From: Bacteroidaceae bacterium
Lineage (GTDB): Bacteria; Bacteroidota; Bacteroidia; Bacteroidales; Bacteroidaceae
Length of the DNA: 57,429 nt
Direction: 5' to 3'
NCBI GenBank assembly: GCA_017559845.1
Contig: JAFYQQ010000002.1
Coordinates: 1 to 57,429 of the forward strand
The position numbers and the translations under genes were made by a program. How positions within the stretch are numbered: the stretch's first letter is position 1; every line of letters begins with the position of its first letter. Positions 16,679 through 25,310 of this stretch are shown here, piece by piece. The notes under the pieces were generated by a model, which saw only the letters and a program-made list of their open reading frames with translations, was not told the DNA's origin and made no database searches.

Positions 16679-18061
16679 ATGAAAAAATATCTTTTCGGCC
16701 TTTTGGTTTTTGGCTGTGCCATGCTTTCATCCTGTATAAAGGATGATGATGACGATGTGGTGCTGAGCAGTGATTGCTATATTGTAGATTTTTCATTGGA
16801 ATCTATCAAGCAGATGATTCGAACCAAGGCCAGTGACGGTTCTGACAGTACCTACACGGTCAATATTGACGGGCGCTATTTCCCCATGACCATTGACCAT
16901 CGCAACCAGATTATTGAAAACAGGGATTCTCTGCCCTTCAACTCCATTATCACAAATTTGAAGGCTACGGTCAGCTATAGCGGTTCTATGCTATCATATA
17001 GACCCGTGGATGCCAAAGAGGATTCGTTGTGGACGGCTTACAAGACCAGTGACAGCATCAATTTCTCAAAACCACTTCATTTTTCTGTAACGGCATTAGA
17101 CGGTCAGACTTTCCGCAAGTATACCGTCAAGTTGAACGTGCATCAGCAGGAAGGTGACTCTCTGTATTGGGCCTGCTCCGATTCTGTGGTTGCCGGTTTG
17201 GAAGGCATGACCGGAATAAAGGCCGCGGCATTGGACGGAAAACTGTTAGTGTTGGGTCAGACGGAGAACGGAGTCGGTTTGTTGGTACGCGACGGACTGG
17301 GTGTGGCCGGCAACTGGGAACAGCAAAACACTTCATTGCCTGCCGATGCCGATTTGACTACTCTGCGCGTGAACAACGACAGGCTTTATCTGACATCTGA
17401 GTCGGGCAGCCTTTACACAAGCAATGACGGCCAGACTTGGGAAACTTTGGGAATCCAGCAAGAAGGTTTGACACTGGCAGCGGTTACAAATCAGTTTTAC
17501 TATGCTCTGATGAACGGAAAACTTTACCGTTCGGCAGATGCGGTAGAGTGGACAGAGGAGGAATTGGACGAAGAAAACACTTATCTGCCCCAAGATAGAA
17601 TGTTAAGCGTAAGCTACATTCAGAACAACGGAAACAAGCGTCTGTTCATTGCTGGTGCTTCAAATGACGGAGACGGTGCAGTGGGATTGGCGTGGTCAAA
17701 GATGTGGCGTTCTGATGTGGTAGAGGGTGATGCAATGTGGATGCACTTCAACCGATCTGCCGGCAATGACTATTACTTCCCCTTGTTGGAAGGACAGTCT
17801 TTGTTTCCCTATGATGGTCGTCTGATGACCTTTGGCGGCAAGCGTATTGACAAAGAAGGTGAGTCAATGGGGTGCCTTTATGTGAGCAATGACAACGGTA
17901 TCACCTGGAAGCAGGATTTGGAACTGCACTTGCCCTTTGAACTGAGGGGAGTGGAAGAACCTTTGGCGGCTACGGTAGATGCCAATCATTATATTTGGAT
18001 TATAGCCAACCAGCAAGTATGGCGAGGACGACTCAACAGATTGGGCTTCGTTCATCCTTGA
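16679..18061 (+). CDS. DUF6242-type lipoprotein
   Basis: 460 residues from ATG 16679; the ATG at 16661 gives six more residues before the signal peptide. The lipoprotein signal is FGLLVFGCAMLSSC, followed by an acidic stretch (IKDDDDDVV). An Ig-like N-terminal domain (about 30-155) precedes a beta-propeller-like C-terminal part with sialidase/BNR-style repeats (SLYTSNDGQTWETL, KLYRSADAVEWTEE, LYVSNDNGITWKQ). It is likely anchored in the envelope. This is the conserved first gene of the uppS-bamA-skp-murI group in Bacteroidales. Its role in outer-membrane biogenesis is presumed from position only. It overlaps the next gene by 43 bp. Confidence 0.85.
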   Translation: MKKYLFGLLVFGCAMLSSCIKDDDDDVVLSSDCYIVDFSLESIKQMIRTKASDGSDSTYTVNIDGRYFPMTIDHRNQIIENRDSLPFNSIITNLKATVSYSGSMLSYRPVDAKEDSLWTAYKTSDSINFSKPLHFSVTALDGQTFRKYTVKLNVHQQEGDSLYWACSDSVVAGLEGMTGIKAAALDGKLLVLGQTENGVGLLVRDGLGVAGNWEQQNTSLPADADLTTLRVNNDRLYLTSESGSLYTSNDGQTWETLGIQQEGLTLAAVTNQFYYALMNGKLYRSADAVEWTEEELDEENTYLPQDRMLSVSYIQNNGNKRLFIAGASNDGDGAVGLAWSKMWRSDVVEGDAMWMHFNRSAGNDYYFPLLEGQSLFPYDGRLMTFGGKRIDKEGESMGCLYVSNDNGITWKQDLELHLPFELRGVEEPLAATVDANHYIWIIANQQVWRGRLNRLGFVHP

Positions 18062-18759
18062 TGCTTGTGTCCCTGTTGCTTGGTTTGCTGACGAGCAGAG
18101 CCGAGGACTTGGAATATGAGTTGGAATTGGGTGGCGGTCTGGGAACCGGTTTCTACCTGGGAGATGTGAACAGCACTCCCTTTGCCCATCTGGGCGGCAT
18201 GGGTGGTGTGGTGGCCCGACGGATATTCAATCCGCGCATGGCGATTAAGGGCAACCTGGCAGTAGCACACCTTTCGGGAAACAGTGACGGATATTTCATT
18301 CCTAGTGACCCGAACAGCGGTACGGCAGCCGGTGGCGAAGCGGTGAATGTGAAGTTCAAACGCAATGTCATTGACCTGGGTGCGCAATTTGAAATGAATT
18401 TTTGGGGCTATGGCCTGGGTAATAGTTACAAGAACCACAGCCGAATAACCCCTTACGTATTGGCCGGCATGGGCTTCACGCTTGCGCCAGGAGGTGCCGA
18501 AACGGCCTTTGCACTTAACTTGCCGGTGGGCGTGGGAGTGAAATACAAGGTGAGACCCCGTCTGAACATCGGTTTGGAGTGGACCATGCGTTTCACCACG
18601 AGTGATGCGCTGGATGCAGGAAGCAAGGAGATGTCTCAGCTTATCCATCCTTATGGCATCAAAAGCGTGGGATTGAAGAACAAGGACTGCTATTCGTTCA
18701 CAATGGCGTTTATCACCTATGACCTGTGTCCGAAGTACCGCAAGTGCAACAACGATTGA
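18019..18759 (+). CDS. DUF6089 family outer-membrane beta-barrel-like protein
   Basis: 246 residues from ATG 18019, with a signal peptide ([15 protein letters not shown]). The mature protein is rich in alternating beta strands and glycines ([52 protein letters not shown]), consistent with a small outer-membrane barrel. DUF6089 proteins are related to PorG of the type IX secretion system, but no secretion partner is adjacent, so that role is uncertain. The gene overlaps DUF6242 by 43 bp and precedes uppS by 28 bp. Confidence 0.85.
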   Translation: MARTTQQIGLRSSLMLVSLLLGLLTSRAEDLEYELELGGGLGTGFYLGDVNSTPFAHLGGMGGVVARRIFNPRMAIKGNLAVAHLSGNSDGYFIPSDPNSGTAAGGEAVNVKFKRNVIDLGAQFEMNFWGYGLGNSYKNHSRITPYVLAGMGFTLAPGGAETAFALNLPVGVGVKYKVRPRLNIGLEWTMRFTTSDALDAGSKEMSQLIHPYGIKSVGLKNKDCYSFTMAFITYDLCPKYRKCNND

Positions 18760-18787
18760 TAAAGAAACAAATAACAATATATACGAA

Positions 18788-19543
18788 ATGAGTAGTTACA
18801 GAGAACAGATAGACATGGAACGGCTGCCCGAGCACATTGCCATTATCATGGATGGCAACGGACGCTGGGCCAAGGCACAGGGGCTTCCCCGTACCGCCGG
18901 TCATGTGGAAGGCGTGGCCACAGTGAAGCGAATCACTGAGGAATGTACCCGTTTGGGCGTGAAGTTCCTGACCCTATATACTTTTTCCACAGAAAACTGG
19001 GATCGTCCAGAAGAGGAAATCGAGGCGTTGATGAATCTGGTGATTACCAAACTGGAGGATGAAATCTTCATGAAGAACAATGTACGCTTTAGAATGATTG
19101 GTGAGATGGACCGCTTGCCGGCAGGGGTGCGTAAACGTGTACAGGAATGTATGGACCGTACAGCTGGAAACACCCGTATGACTGTCATCACCGCGCTCAG
19201 CTATAGCAGCCGTTGGGAAATTACGCAGACTATGAAGGAAATGGCCCGCAAGGCGATAGCGGGTGAACTGCGTCCCGAGGAAATCACGGAGGACTATGTG
19301 AGCCGTCATCTGCTGACCAACTTCATGCCCGATCCCGAGCTGCTCATCCGTACAGGAGGCGAGCTTCGTATCAGTAACTATCTGTTGTGGCAATGTGCCT
19401 ACAGCGAGTTCTATTTCTGTGATACCTTTTGGCCTGCATTCCATGAGGAAGACCTGCACAAGGCCATTGTGGAGTATCAGAGCCGCCAAAGAAGATTTGG
19501 CAAGACCGGAGAACAGGTGGAAACCGCTCCTGATGAAATGTAA
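18788..19543 (+). CDS. uppS: Undecaprenyl diphosphate synthase (isoprenyl transferase)
   Basis: 251 residues from ATG 18788. The enzyme makes C55-PP, the lipid carrier precursor for peptidoglycan and O-antigen, from FPP and IPP. The family motifs are [19 protein letters not shown] (catalytic Asp), [14 protein letters not shown], and [18 protein letters not shown] with [11 protein letters not shown] at the C-terminus. It is cytosolic or peripheral to the membrane. It stands in the operon before bamA, joining lipid-carrier synthesis to outer-membrane assembly. Confidence 0.97.
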   Translation: MSSYREQIDMERLPEHIAIIMDGNGRWAKAQGLPRTAGHVEGVATVKRITEECTRLGVKFLTLYTFSTENWDRPEEEIEALMNLVITKLEDEIFMKNNVRFRMIGEMDRLPAGVRKRVQECMDRTAGNTRMTVITALSYSSRWEITQTMKEMARKAIAGELRPEEITEDYVSRHLLTNFMPDPELLIRTGGELRISNYLLWQCAYSEFYFCDTFWPAFHEEDLHKAIVEYQSRQRRFGKTGEQVETAPDEM

Positions 19544-19576
19544 ACAAAGAACCCCAATACAACATCTAATAGAATC

Positions 19577-22207
19577 GTGAGACGATTATACCTTATTATA
19601 TTATTAATGGCGATGCTGACGATGCACGCGAGCGCCCAGATAAAGACACGCGAGCTGAATCCCGTCATTGACTATAGCCGCACGCCACGAGAGTATGTCA
19701 TCGGCAATATTGTGGTGGAAGGCGTGACAAATTATGATGATGAACTGCTTATCGGCCTCAGTGGCTTGTCTGTAGGGCAGGTTGTCACACTTCCCGGCGA
19801 AGAGATCACACAAGCCATCAAGCGTTATTGGCGCAACGGATTGTTCAGCAATGTCGCCATCAGTGCCGACAGCATCAGAAACGATTCGGTATTCCTTCAT
19901 ATCCAACTGACCGCGCGCCCCAGAATCTCTCAAATCAACTACAACGGCGTAAAGAAAAACGAGCGTGAGGACTTGGAAGAGAAATTGGGTTTGGTAAAGG
20001 ATAATCAGCTCACACCCAATATGGTTGACCGTGCCAAGATACTGGCAAAGAAATACTTCGATGAGAAAGGTTACAAGAATGCTGAGATTGACGTAGTGTC
20101 GCGCGATGATGCCAGTGCTCCTGACAGAATCATTCTGGATGTGAATGTGGACAAGAAGAGCAAGGTTAAGATCAACAAGATTATTATTGAAGGAAACGAA
20201 GCCCTTACGGAAAAGAAACTGAAAGGCGGTCTTATACGTCCGGGTGTATTGAAGAAGATTCACGAAAAGGGAAGCATGGCCAGCTGGTTCAGAAGTAAGA
20301 AGTTTGTGGACAGCAAGTATGATGAGGCCAAGGAAAACCTGATTGCCAAATACGCAGAGTTGGGTTACCGCGATGCCGTCATTGTACAAGACAGCGTATA
20401 TGCCTTTGATGACAAGACCGTGAATGTATACATGAAGGTGGAAGAGGGCCGAAAGTATTACATCCGCAATATCGAATGGGTGGGTAACTCATTGTATCCC
20501 ACAGACGGACTGGCTGCCATCCTGCGCATGAAGAAAGGCGATGTCTATAACCAGAAGCTTTTGGATGAACGTCTTAACACCGACGAAGACGCCATTGGAA
20601 ACCTTTATTTCAACAACGGATATGTGTTCTATCACCTTAATCCGGTTGAAGTGAATGTGGTAGGCGACAGCGTAGATTTGGAAATGCGAATCTTTGAGGG
20701 AGAACAGGCCCACATCAGCCATGTGCGTATCTCCGGTAACGACCGTGTATATGAAAACGTGGTGCGTCGCGAGCTGCGAAACAAGCCCGGCGACCTCTTC
20801 AACAAGTCGGCTCTGGAACGCTCTTACCGAGAAATTGCATCTCTGGGCCATTTCGACGCGGAAAGTATCAAGTATGATATGCAGCCCGACCGTGTGAACG
20901 GAACAGTAGACCTTTCTTGGGACCTCACATCCAAGAGCAATGACCAGGTTGAGTTCTCATTGGGATACGGACAGACGGGCGTAATTGGTAAGATTGGTTT
21001 GAAGTTCAGCAACTTCTGCATGGCCAACCTCTTTAACCGTGACGGACTGCGTCGTGGTGTGCTTCCGCAAGGAAACGGAGAAACATTCAGCATCAGCGGA
21101 CAGACCAACGGCCGTTATTACCAGTCGTACAGTGTCAACTATATGAACCCCTGGTTCGGTGGAAAGCGTCCCAACACACTCAGCGTGTCCGCTTTCTTCA
21201 GCAAGCAGACCGATGTAAGCGACAATTATTACAACAGCGCTTATTACAACAACTATTATAACAGCTATCTGTACGGATATGGCAGTAACGGTTATAACAA
21301 TTACTACGAGAACTTCTATGATCCCGACAAGTTTGTGAAGATTCTTGGTGTCAGTCTGGGTTGGGGTAAGCGTCTGCGTTGGCCGGATGACTTCTTTACC
21401 CTTAATGCTGACCTTTCCTATACCCGTTATATGTTGAAGGACTGGCAGTACTTCCTCATCTCCAACGGTAACTGTAATAACATCAGTTTTAACTTACAGT
21501 TGAACCGTATCAGCACGGACAACCAGATTTATCCCCGTAGCGGTTCAGAGTTCCTGATGAGTGCGTCTATCACTCCCCCTTACAGCCTTTTTGAAGATAA
21601 GGACTATGCAAGTTTGGCCAACAATTACCAGAGTAGCACCTACCGTCAAGAATTGCAGGAGAAGTATCGCTGGATTGAATACCACAAATGGAAACTTAAG
21701 GCTCGTACCTTTACCGCGTTGTCTGGCAACAACAAGTGCTTTGTGCTGATGACCCGTGTGGAAATGGGTATTTTGGGCTCCTATAACAACCACAAGCGTT
21801 CTCCTTTTGAAACATATTACATGGGAGGAGACGGTATGTCCGGATACAGCAGTACCTATGCCACCGAAACCATCGGACTTCGTGGATATGACAATGGTTC
21901 GCTCACACCCAATGGCTATCCCGGTTATGCCTATAACCGCTTTACAGTGGAACTGCGCTATCCCTTCATGTTGGGAGCAAGCACCAATATTTATGGTCTG
22001 GCTTTTGCCGAAGGAGGAAACGCCTGGGACAGCGTGAAGAAGTTCAACCCCTTCGACCTCAAGCGCTCTGTGGGAGCCGGTGTTCGTATCTTCCTGCCCA
22101 TGGTGGGTCTGTTAGGTATCGATTGGGCATACGGATTTGACAAGGTATTCGGCAACCGCAGTTATAGCGGAAGCCACTTCCACTTTATCCTGGGACAAGA
22201 ATTCTAA
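19577..22207 (+). CDS. bamA: Outer-membrane assembly factor BamA
   Basis: 876 residues starting at a GTG (19577), with signal peptide LYLIILLMAMLTMHASAQ. It carries POTRA repeats (about 40-430: VIGNIVVEGVTNYDDELL, ISQINYNGVKKNERED, VKINKIIIEGNEALT, YYIRNIEWVGNSLYP, ISHVRISGNDRVYENVV) and an Omp85 barrel ending in FHFILGQEF. It folds and inserts outer-membrane proteins. A Tyr/Asn-rich segment at about residues 548-585 (SAYYNNYYNSYLYGYG) sits in the barrel and is probably an extracellular loop. The gene follows uppS and precedes three Skp-like chaperones, the classical assembly set. Confidence 0.96.
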   Translation: MRRLYLIILLMAMLTMHASAQIKTRELNPVIDYSRTPREYVIGNIVVEGVTNYDDELLIGLSGLSVGQVVTLPGEEITQAIKRYWRNGLFSNVAISADSIRNDSVFLHIQLTARPRISQINYNGVKKNEREDLEEKLGLVKDNQLTPNMVDRAKILAKKYFDEKGYKNAEIDVVSRDDASAPDRIILDVNVDKKSKVKINKIIIEGNEALTEKKLKGGLIRPGVLKKIHEKGSMASWFRSKKFVDSKYDEAKENLIAKYAELGYRDAVIVQDSVYAFDDKTVNVYMKVEEGRKYYIRNIEWVGNSLYPTDGLAAILRMKKGDVYNQKLLDERLNTDEDAIGNLYFNNGYVFYHLNPVEVNVVGDSVDLEMRIFEGEQAHISHVRISGNDRVYENVVRRELRNKPGDLFNKSALERSYREIASLGHFDAESIKYDMQPDRVNGTVDLSWDLTSKSNDQVEFSLGYGQTGVIGKIGLKFSNFCMANLFNRDGLRRGVLPQGNGETFSISGQTNGRYYQSYSVNYMNPWFGGKRPNTLSVSAFFSKQTDVSDNYYNSAYYNNYYNSYLYGYGSNGYNNYYENFYDPDKFVKILGVSLGWGKRLRWPDDFFTLNADLSYTRYMLKDWQYFLISNGNCNNISFNLQLNRISTDNQIYPRSGSEFLMSASITPPYSLFEDKDYASLANNYQSSTYRQELQEKYRWIEYHKWKLKARTFTALSGNNKCFVLMTRVEMGILGSYNNHKRSPFETYYMGGDGMSGYSSTYATETIGLRGYDNGSLTPNGYPGYAYNRFTVELRYPFMLGASTNIYGLAFAEGGNAWDSVKKFNPFDLKRSVGAGVRIFLPMVGLLGIDWAYGFDKVFGNRSYSGSHFHFILGQEF

Positions 22208-22230
22208 AACATAAACCTAATTTAAATTAC

Positions 22231-22785
22231 ATGATTATGACAAACAAAATGCAACACACATCCAGCCTTCTCACCAAGCTGAGAGGAGCGTTTATTCTGC
22301 TGTTGGGCGTAGTGGCCATGCAGGTGCAGGCCCAGAAGTTCGCTCTTGTGGATATGGAATATATCCTGTCTCATGTCCCTGCCTATGAGCGGGCCAACGA
22401 GCAGCTTAACCAGGTAAGCCGCAAGTGGCAGGCCGAGGTGGAAGTTCTTACTAAAGAGGCACAGACACTTTACAAGACCTATCAGAGCGAAGCCGTATTC
22501 CTCAGTGACGAGCAGAAGAAAAAGAGCGAGGAAGCCATTGTGGCAAAGGAAAAAGAGGCGGCCGAACTGAAGAAAAAGTATTTCGGTCCCGAAGGCGAAC
22601 TCTACAAGAAGCGCGAGAGCTTGATGACTCCTATTCAGGAAGAAATTTACAATGCCATAAAGGACATCAGCGACCAGAAGGGCTATTCCCTCATCTTGGA
22701 CCGTGCAAGCGATGCCGGCATTATCTTTGCCAACCCCAAGATTGACATCAGCAACGAGGTGCTGACCAAGTTGGGCTATAACTGA
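22231..22785 (+). CDS. OmpH/Skp-family periplasmic chaperone (1)
   Basis: 184 residues with a signal peptide (GAFILLLGVVAMQVQAQ). The Skp pattern follows: FALVDMEYILSHVPAY, then a long helical arm (QLNQVSRKWQAEVEVLTKEA and following) and a C-terminal strand (GYSLILDRASDAGIIFANP). Skp traps unfolded outer-membrane proteins and hands them to BamA. It is the first of three tandem paralogues downstream of bamA. An ATG three codons upstream of MTNK is the annotated start. Confidence 0.93.
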   Translation: MIMTNKMQHTSSLLTKLRGAFILLLGVVAMQVQAQKFALVDMEYILSHVPAYERANEQLNQVSRKWQAEVEVLTKEAQTLYKTYQSEAVFLSDEQKKKSEEAIVAKEKEAAELKKKYFGPEGELYKKRESLMTPIQEEIYNAIKDISDQKGYSLILDRASDAGIIFANPKIDISNEVLTKLGYN

Positions 22786-22822
22786 AAACAACATTAATCA
22801 TAAATAAAACAACAAACAAAAA

Positions 22823-23365
22823 ATGAAAAAGAAAGTTTTAATCATGGCATTGCTCATGGCTCCTTTGAGCATCTTTGCCCAAAAGTTCGCTCACTTTAAC
22901 AGTGCTGACATTATCCCCAACATGAAGGAGTATGTTACCGCTCAGGAGGAAATCAAGAAGATGGCAGAGCAGTTCGATGCCGACATGAAGCTCATGCAGG
23001 ACGAATTGCAGAAGAAGAGCGACGAATACCAGAAGGAGCAGGCCAATCTGCTTGACAACGTGCGCCAGCGCCGCGAACAGGAACTCAACGACCTGTACCA
23101 GCGTCTGCAGCAGAGCTATCAGGACAACCAGCAGACTCTGCAGAAGGCACAGCAGGAAAAGATGGGCGCCATCCAGGAAAAGGTTATGGCTGCCGTGAAG
23201 AAGATTGGCGAAAGCGGATCTTATGTTTATGTTGTAGACCTGAGCGTAGGTTCCATTCCTTTCGTTAACAGTGCCCTCAGCACAGACATTACCGATCAAA
23301 TCAAGAAGGAAGTTGGTGCCGGTGCAGCTCCTGCAGCCGCTCCAGCAACTGCTCCCGCCCAGTAA
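22823..23365 (+). CDS. OmpH/Skp-family periplasmic chaperone (2)
   Basis: 180 residues with a signal peptide (KVLIMALLMAPLSIFAQ). FAHFNSADIIPNMKEY opens the mature part and a coiled-coil arm follows (about 45-120, rich in Gln/Lys/Glu). SGSYVYVVDLSVGSIPFVN is the C-terminal strand. A short Ala/Pro tail ends the protein (AAPAAAPATAPAQ). It is the second of three tandem Skp-like genes, and its sequence is clearly diverged from the first. Confidence 0.93.
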   Translation: MKKKVLIMALLMAPLSIFAQKFAHFNSADIIPNMKEYVTAQEEIKKMAEQFDADMKLMQDELQKKSDEYQKEQANLLDNVRQRREQELNDLYQRLQQSYQDNQQTLQKAQQEKMGAIQEKVMAAVKKIGESGSYVYVVDLSVGSIPFVNSALSTDITDQIKKEVGAGAAPAAAPATAPAQ

Positions 23366-23465
23366 TATGACTTAAAGTTCCGGCGGCAGGTACAGACAAT
23401 CGCTTTTGTGCCTGTGGCCGGACTTCATGTTTCCGAATCAACTCTTAACAAAAACCATATCAACG

Positions 23466-24098
23466 ATGAAACGTCTTTTTGCAATACTACTCATGGTGCT
23501 GCCCATGGCAGTCGTGGCTCAAATACAATTTGGTTATCTCAGCTACAAGCAGGTGATGCAGCAGATGCCGGAATATGCCAAGGCTCAGCAGGACCTTGAC
23601 CTTCTCAAACAGAAATATGAGCAGGAAGCCTTGCGCGGCGAGGAGGATTTCCAGCGAAAGTTCGTGGAATTTCTCCAGGGACAAAAAGACTTTCCCCAGA
23701 CCATCATGCAGAAGCGTCAGGCCGAGCTGCAGCACCTCATGGACAACGGAGTGAACTTCCGCATGCAGGTGGTGAAACTCCTGGAACAGGCCGAAAAAGA
23801 CCTCATGGCCGAGGTGGAGAAGAAACTCAACCACGTCATTCTGGAAATCGGCATAGAGCAAGGGTATGGTTTTATTCTTAACACCGACGGCCATTCCTGC
23901 CCCTATGTGAATCCTGTGGTGGGTGTGGACGTTACCAAACTTGCTCTTCAGAAGTTGGGACTGGCTCCCGTCCAGCAACCCTCGGATGCACAGGCGCCTC
24001 TGGAAATCAAGCCTGCCCCCGTTCAGCAACCCACACAGCCTGTTGTGCCCGTACAGCCCGTAGTTCCTCAGAAGAACGATGTCCCCGTTCAGCAGTAA
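23466..24098 (+). CDS. OmpH/Skp-like chaperone (3) with Pro/Gln tail
   Basis: 210 residues from ATG 23466, with a signal peptide (RLFAILLMVLPMAVVAQ). IQFGYLSYKQVMQQMPEYA is the Skp start; a coiled-coil arm follows, then QGYGFILNTDGHSCPYVNP. After about residue 165 comes a tail rich in Pro, Gln and Val, with repeated VQQP and VPVQ units. Such tails suggest an unstructured linker or peptidoglycan reach, but this is not established. The 3' end overlaps the murI start by 20 bp, so the two are translationally coupled. Confidence 0.88.
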   Translation: MKRLFAILLMVLPMAVVAQIQFGYLSYKQVMQQMPEYAKAQQDLDLLKQKYEQEALRGEEDFQRKFVEFLQGQKDFPQTIMQKRQAELQHLMDNGVNFRMQVVKLLEQAEKDLMAEVEKKLNHVILEIGIEQGYGFILNTDGHSCPYVNPVVGVDVTKLALQKLGLAPVQQPSDAQAPLEIKPAPVQQPTQPVVPVQPVVPQKNDVPVQQ

Positions 24099-24927
24099 CC
24101 TTCCTTCGTTGCCCGGTCCCATCGGCGTGTTCGACTCCGGTTATGGTGGCCTCACCGTGCTTCGGGAAATCAGAAGCCTGATGCCCGGATATGACTATCT
24201 GTATTTGGGCGACAATGCCCGCGCACCATACGGAAGCCGTTCCTTTGAACGCGTCTATGAGTTTACGCAGCAATGTGTGCGACAACTCTTTTCCATGGGT
24301 TGCCATTTGGTGATTCTGGCGTGCAACACCGCATCGGCAAAGGCGCTCCGCACCATTCAGCAGCACGACCTTCCCATGCTCGACCCCAACCGCCGCGTCC
24401 TGGGCGTGGTGCGCCCCACAGCCGAGTGCGTGGGCCATCTGTCCCAGACGGCGCATGTAGGCATTGTGGCCACACAAGGTACCATCCGCAGCCACACTTA
24501 CCAGATGGAGATTGCCAAGTTCTGGCCCCATCTCCAAGTAACTGGCGAGGCATGCCCCATGTGGGTGCCGTTGGTGGAGAACCACGAGCATCTTTCTCCT
24601 GGTGCCGATTATTTCGTGCGGCTCTATCTGGACAATCTTATGCGGCGCGACCCTTTGATTGACACCCTCATTCTTGGCTGTACGCATTATCCCCTTCTTT
24701 TGCCCAAAATCCGTCAGTATCTGCCTGCCTCTGTAAAGGTGTTGGCGCAGGGTGGTTATGTGGCACGCAGCCTTTCCGATTATCTTCGCCGCCATCCCGA
24801 AATGGAATGCCGTATCACCCGTGGCGGCACGGCACGTTTCCTCACCACGGAACAGTCTGAGGTTTTCAGCCACAATGCGTCCCTCTTTTTGGGGCACGCT
24901 GTCCAGGCCGAACACATCACGCTCTGA
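24079..24927 (+). CDS. murI: Glutamate racemase
   Basis: 282 residues. It converts L- to D-glutamate for peptidoglycan. The catalytic cysteine loops ACNTAS (near residue 77) and GCTHYPLLLP (near residue 197) are both present, with the N-terminal GPIGVFDSGYGGLTV and YLGDNARAPYG. It is the last gene of the envelope operon and overlaps the third skp gene by 20 bp. Downstream lies a hairpin-repeat cluster and no intrinsic terminator was seen. Confidence 0.97.
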   Translation: MSPFSSNLPSLPGPIGVFDSGYGGLTVLREIRSLMPGYDYLYLGDNARAPYGSRSFERVYEFTQQCVRQLFSMGCHLVILACNTASAKALRTIQQHDLPMLDPNRRVLGVVRPTAECVGHLSQTAHVGIVATQGTIRSHTYQMEIAKFWPHLQVTGEACPMWVPLVENHEHLSPGADYFVRLYLDNLMRRDPLIDTLILGCTHYPLLLPKIRQYLPASVKVLAQGGYVARSLSDYLRRHPEMECRITRGGTARFLTTEQSEVFSHNASLFLGHAVQAEHITL

Positions 24928-25024
24928 TCTCATCTGCTTTATCCACATTTTCTTTCCCTTCCGGATTGTCCGTCGGGTCGACCAACGGATAATTCCAATG
25001 CTTTTCTGAATTGGGAGTTTTGAG

Positions 25025-25235
25025 CCGTCTGCAAAGACGGGAAAATGAATAGCCGGGGGCTTTCAAGCCCTCGGTTTTCAAATGGGCACAAAATAAAAAC
25101 GTCTGGAAGACGGGAACCGGCGGCAAGGCTTGCCGTTCCGCGTCTTTGCAGACGCTTTCTTTATACTCTTGTCTTGGTTTCCACGGGTTCAAGAACCCGC
25201 GGCTATTGGCCTTTGGCCTCCCGTCTTCCAGACGG
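25025..25235. repeat. Modular hairpin cluster A (hp1/hp2 family)
   Basis: Module hp1 is a CGTCT...AGACG stem (5-6 bp) with a 3-4-nt loop; it occurs at 25025-25040, 25100-25112, 25141-25154 and 25221-25235. Module hp2 is a longer stem preceded by AATAGCCG; it occurs forward at 25053-25074 and inverted at 25181-25207. CGGCAAG/CTTGCCG (25121-25135) forms a central stem. The order, forward hp1-hp2 then inverted hp2-hp1, resembles a BIME. It fills most of the 383-bp gap between murI and the DUF4838 gene, together with GAGCAATGAGC heptamers at 25242-25266. Confidence 0.8.
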
Positions 25236-25310
25236 ATTGTTGAACGGTGAGCAATGAGCGGTGAGCCGTTGGCCTTTCGCAATAAGGGGAAAAGCCAACG
25301 GCTAAAGAGG

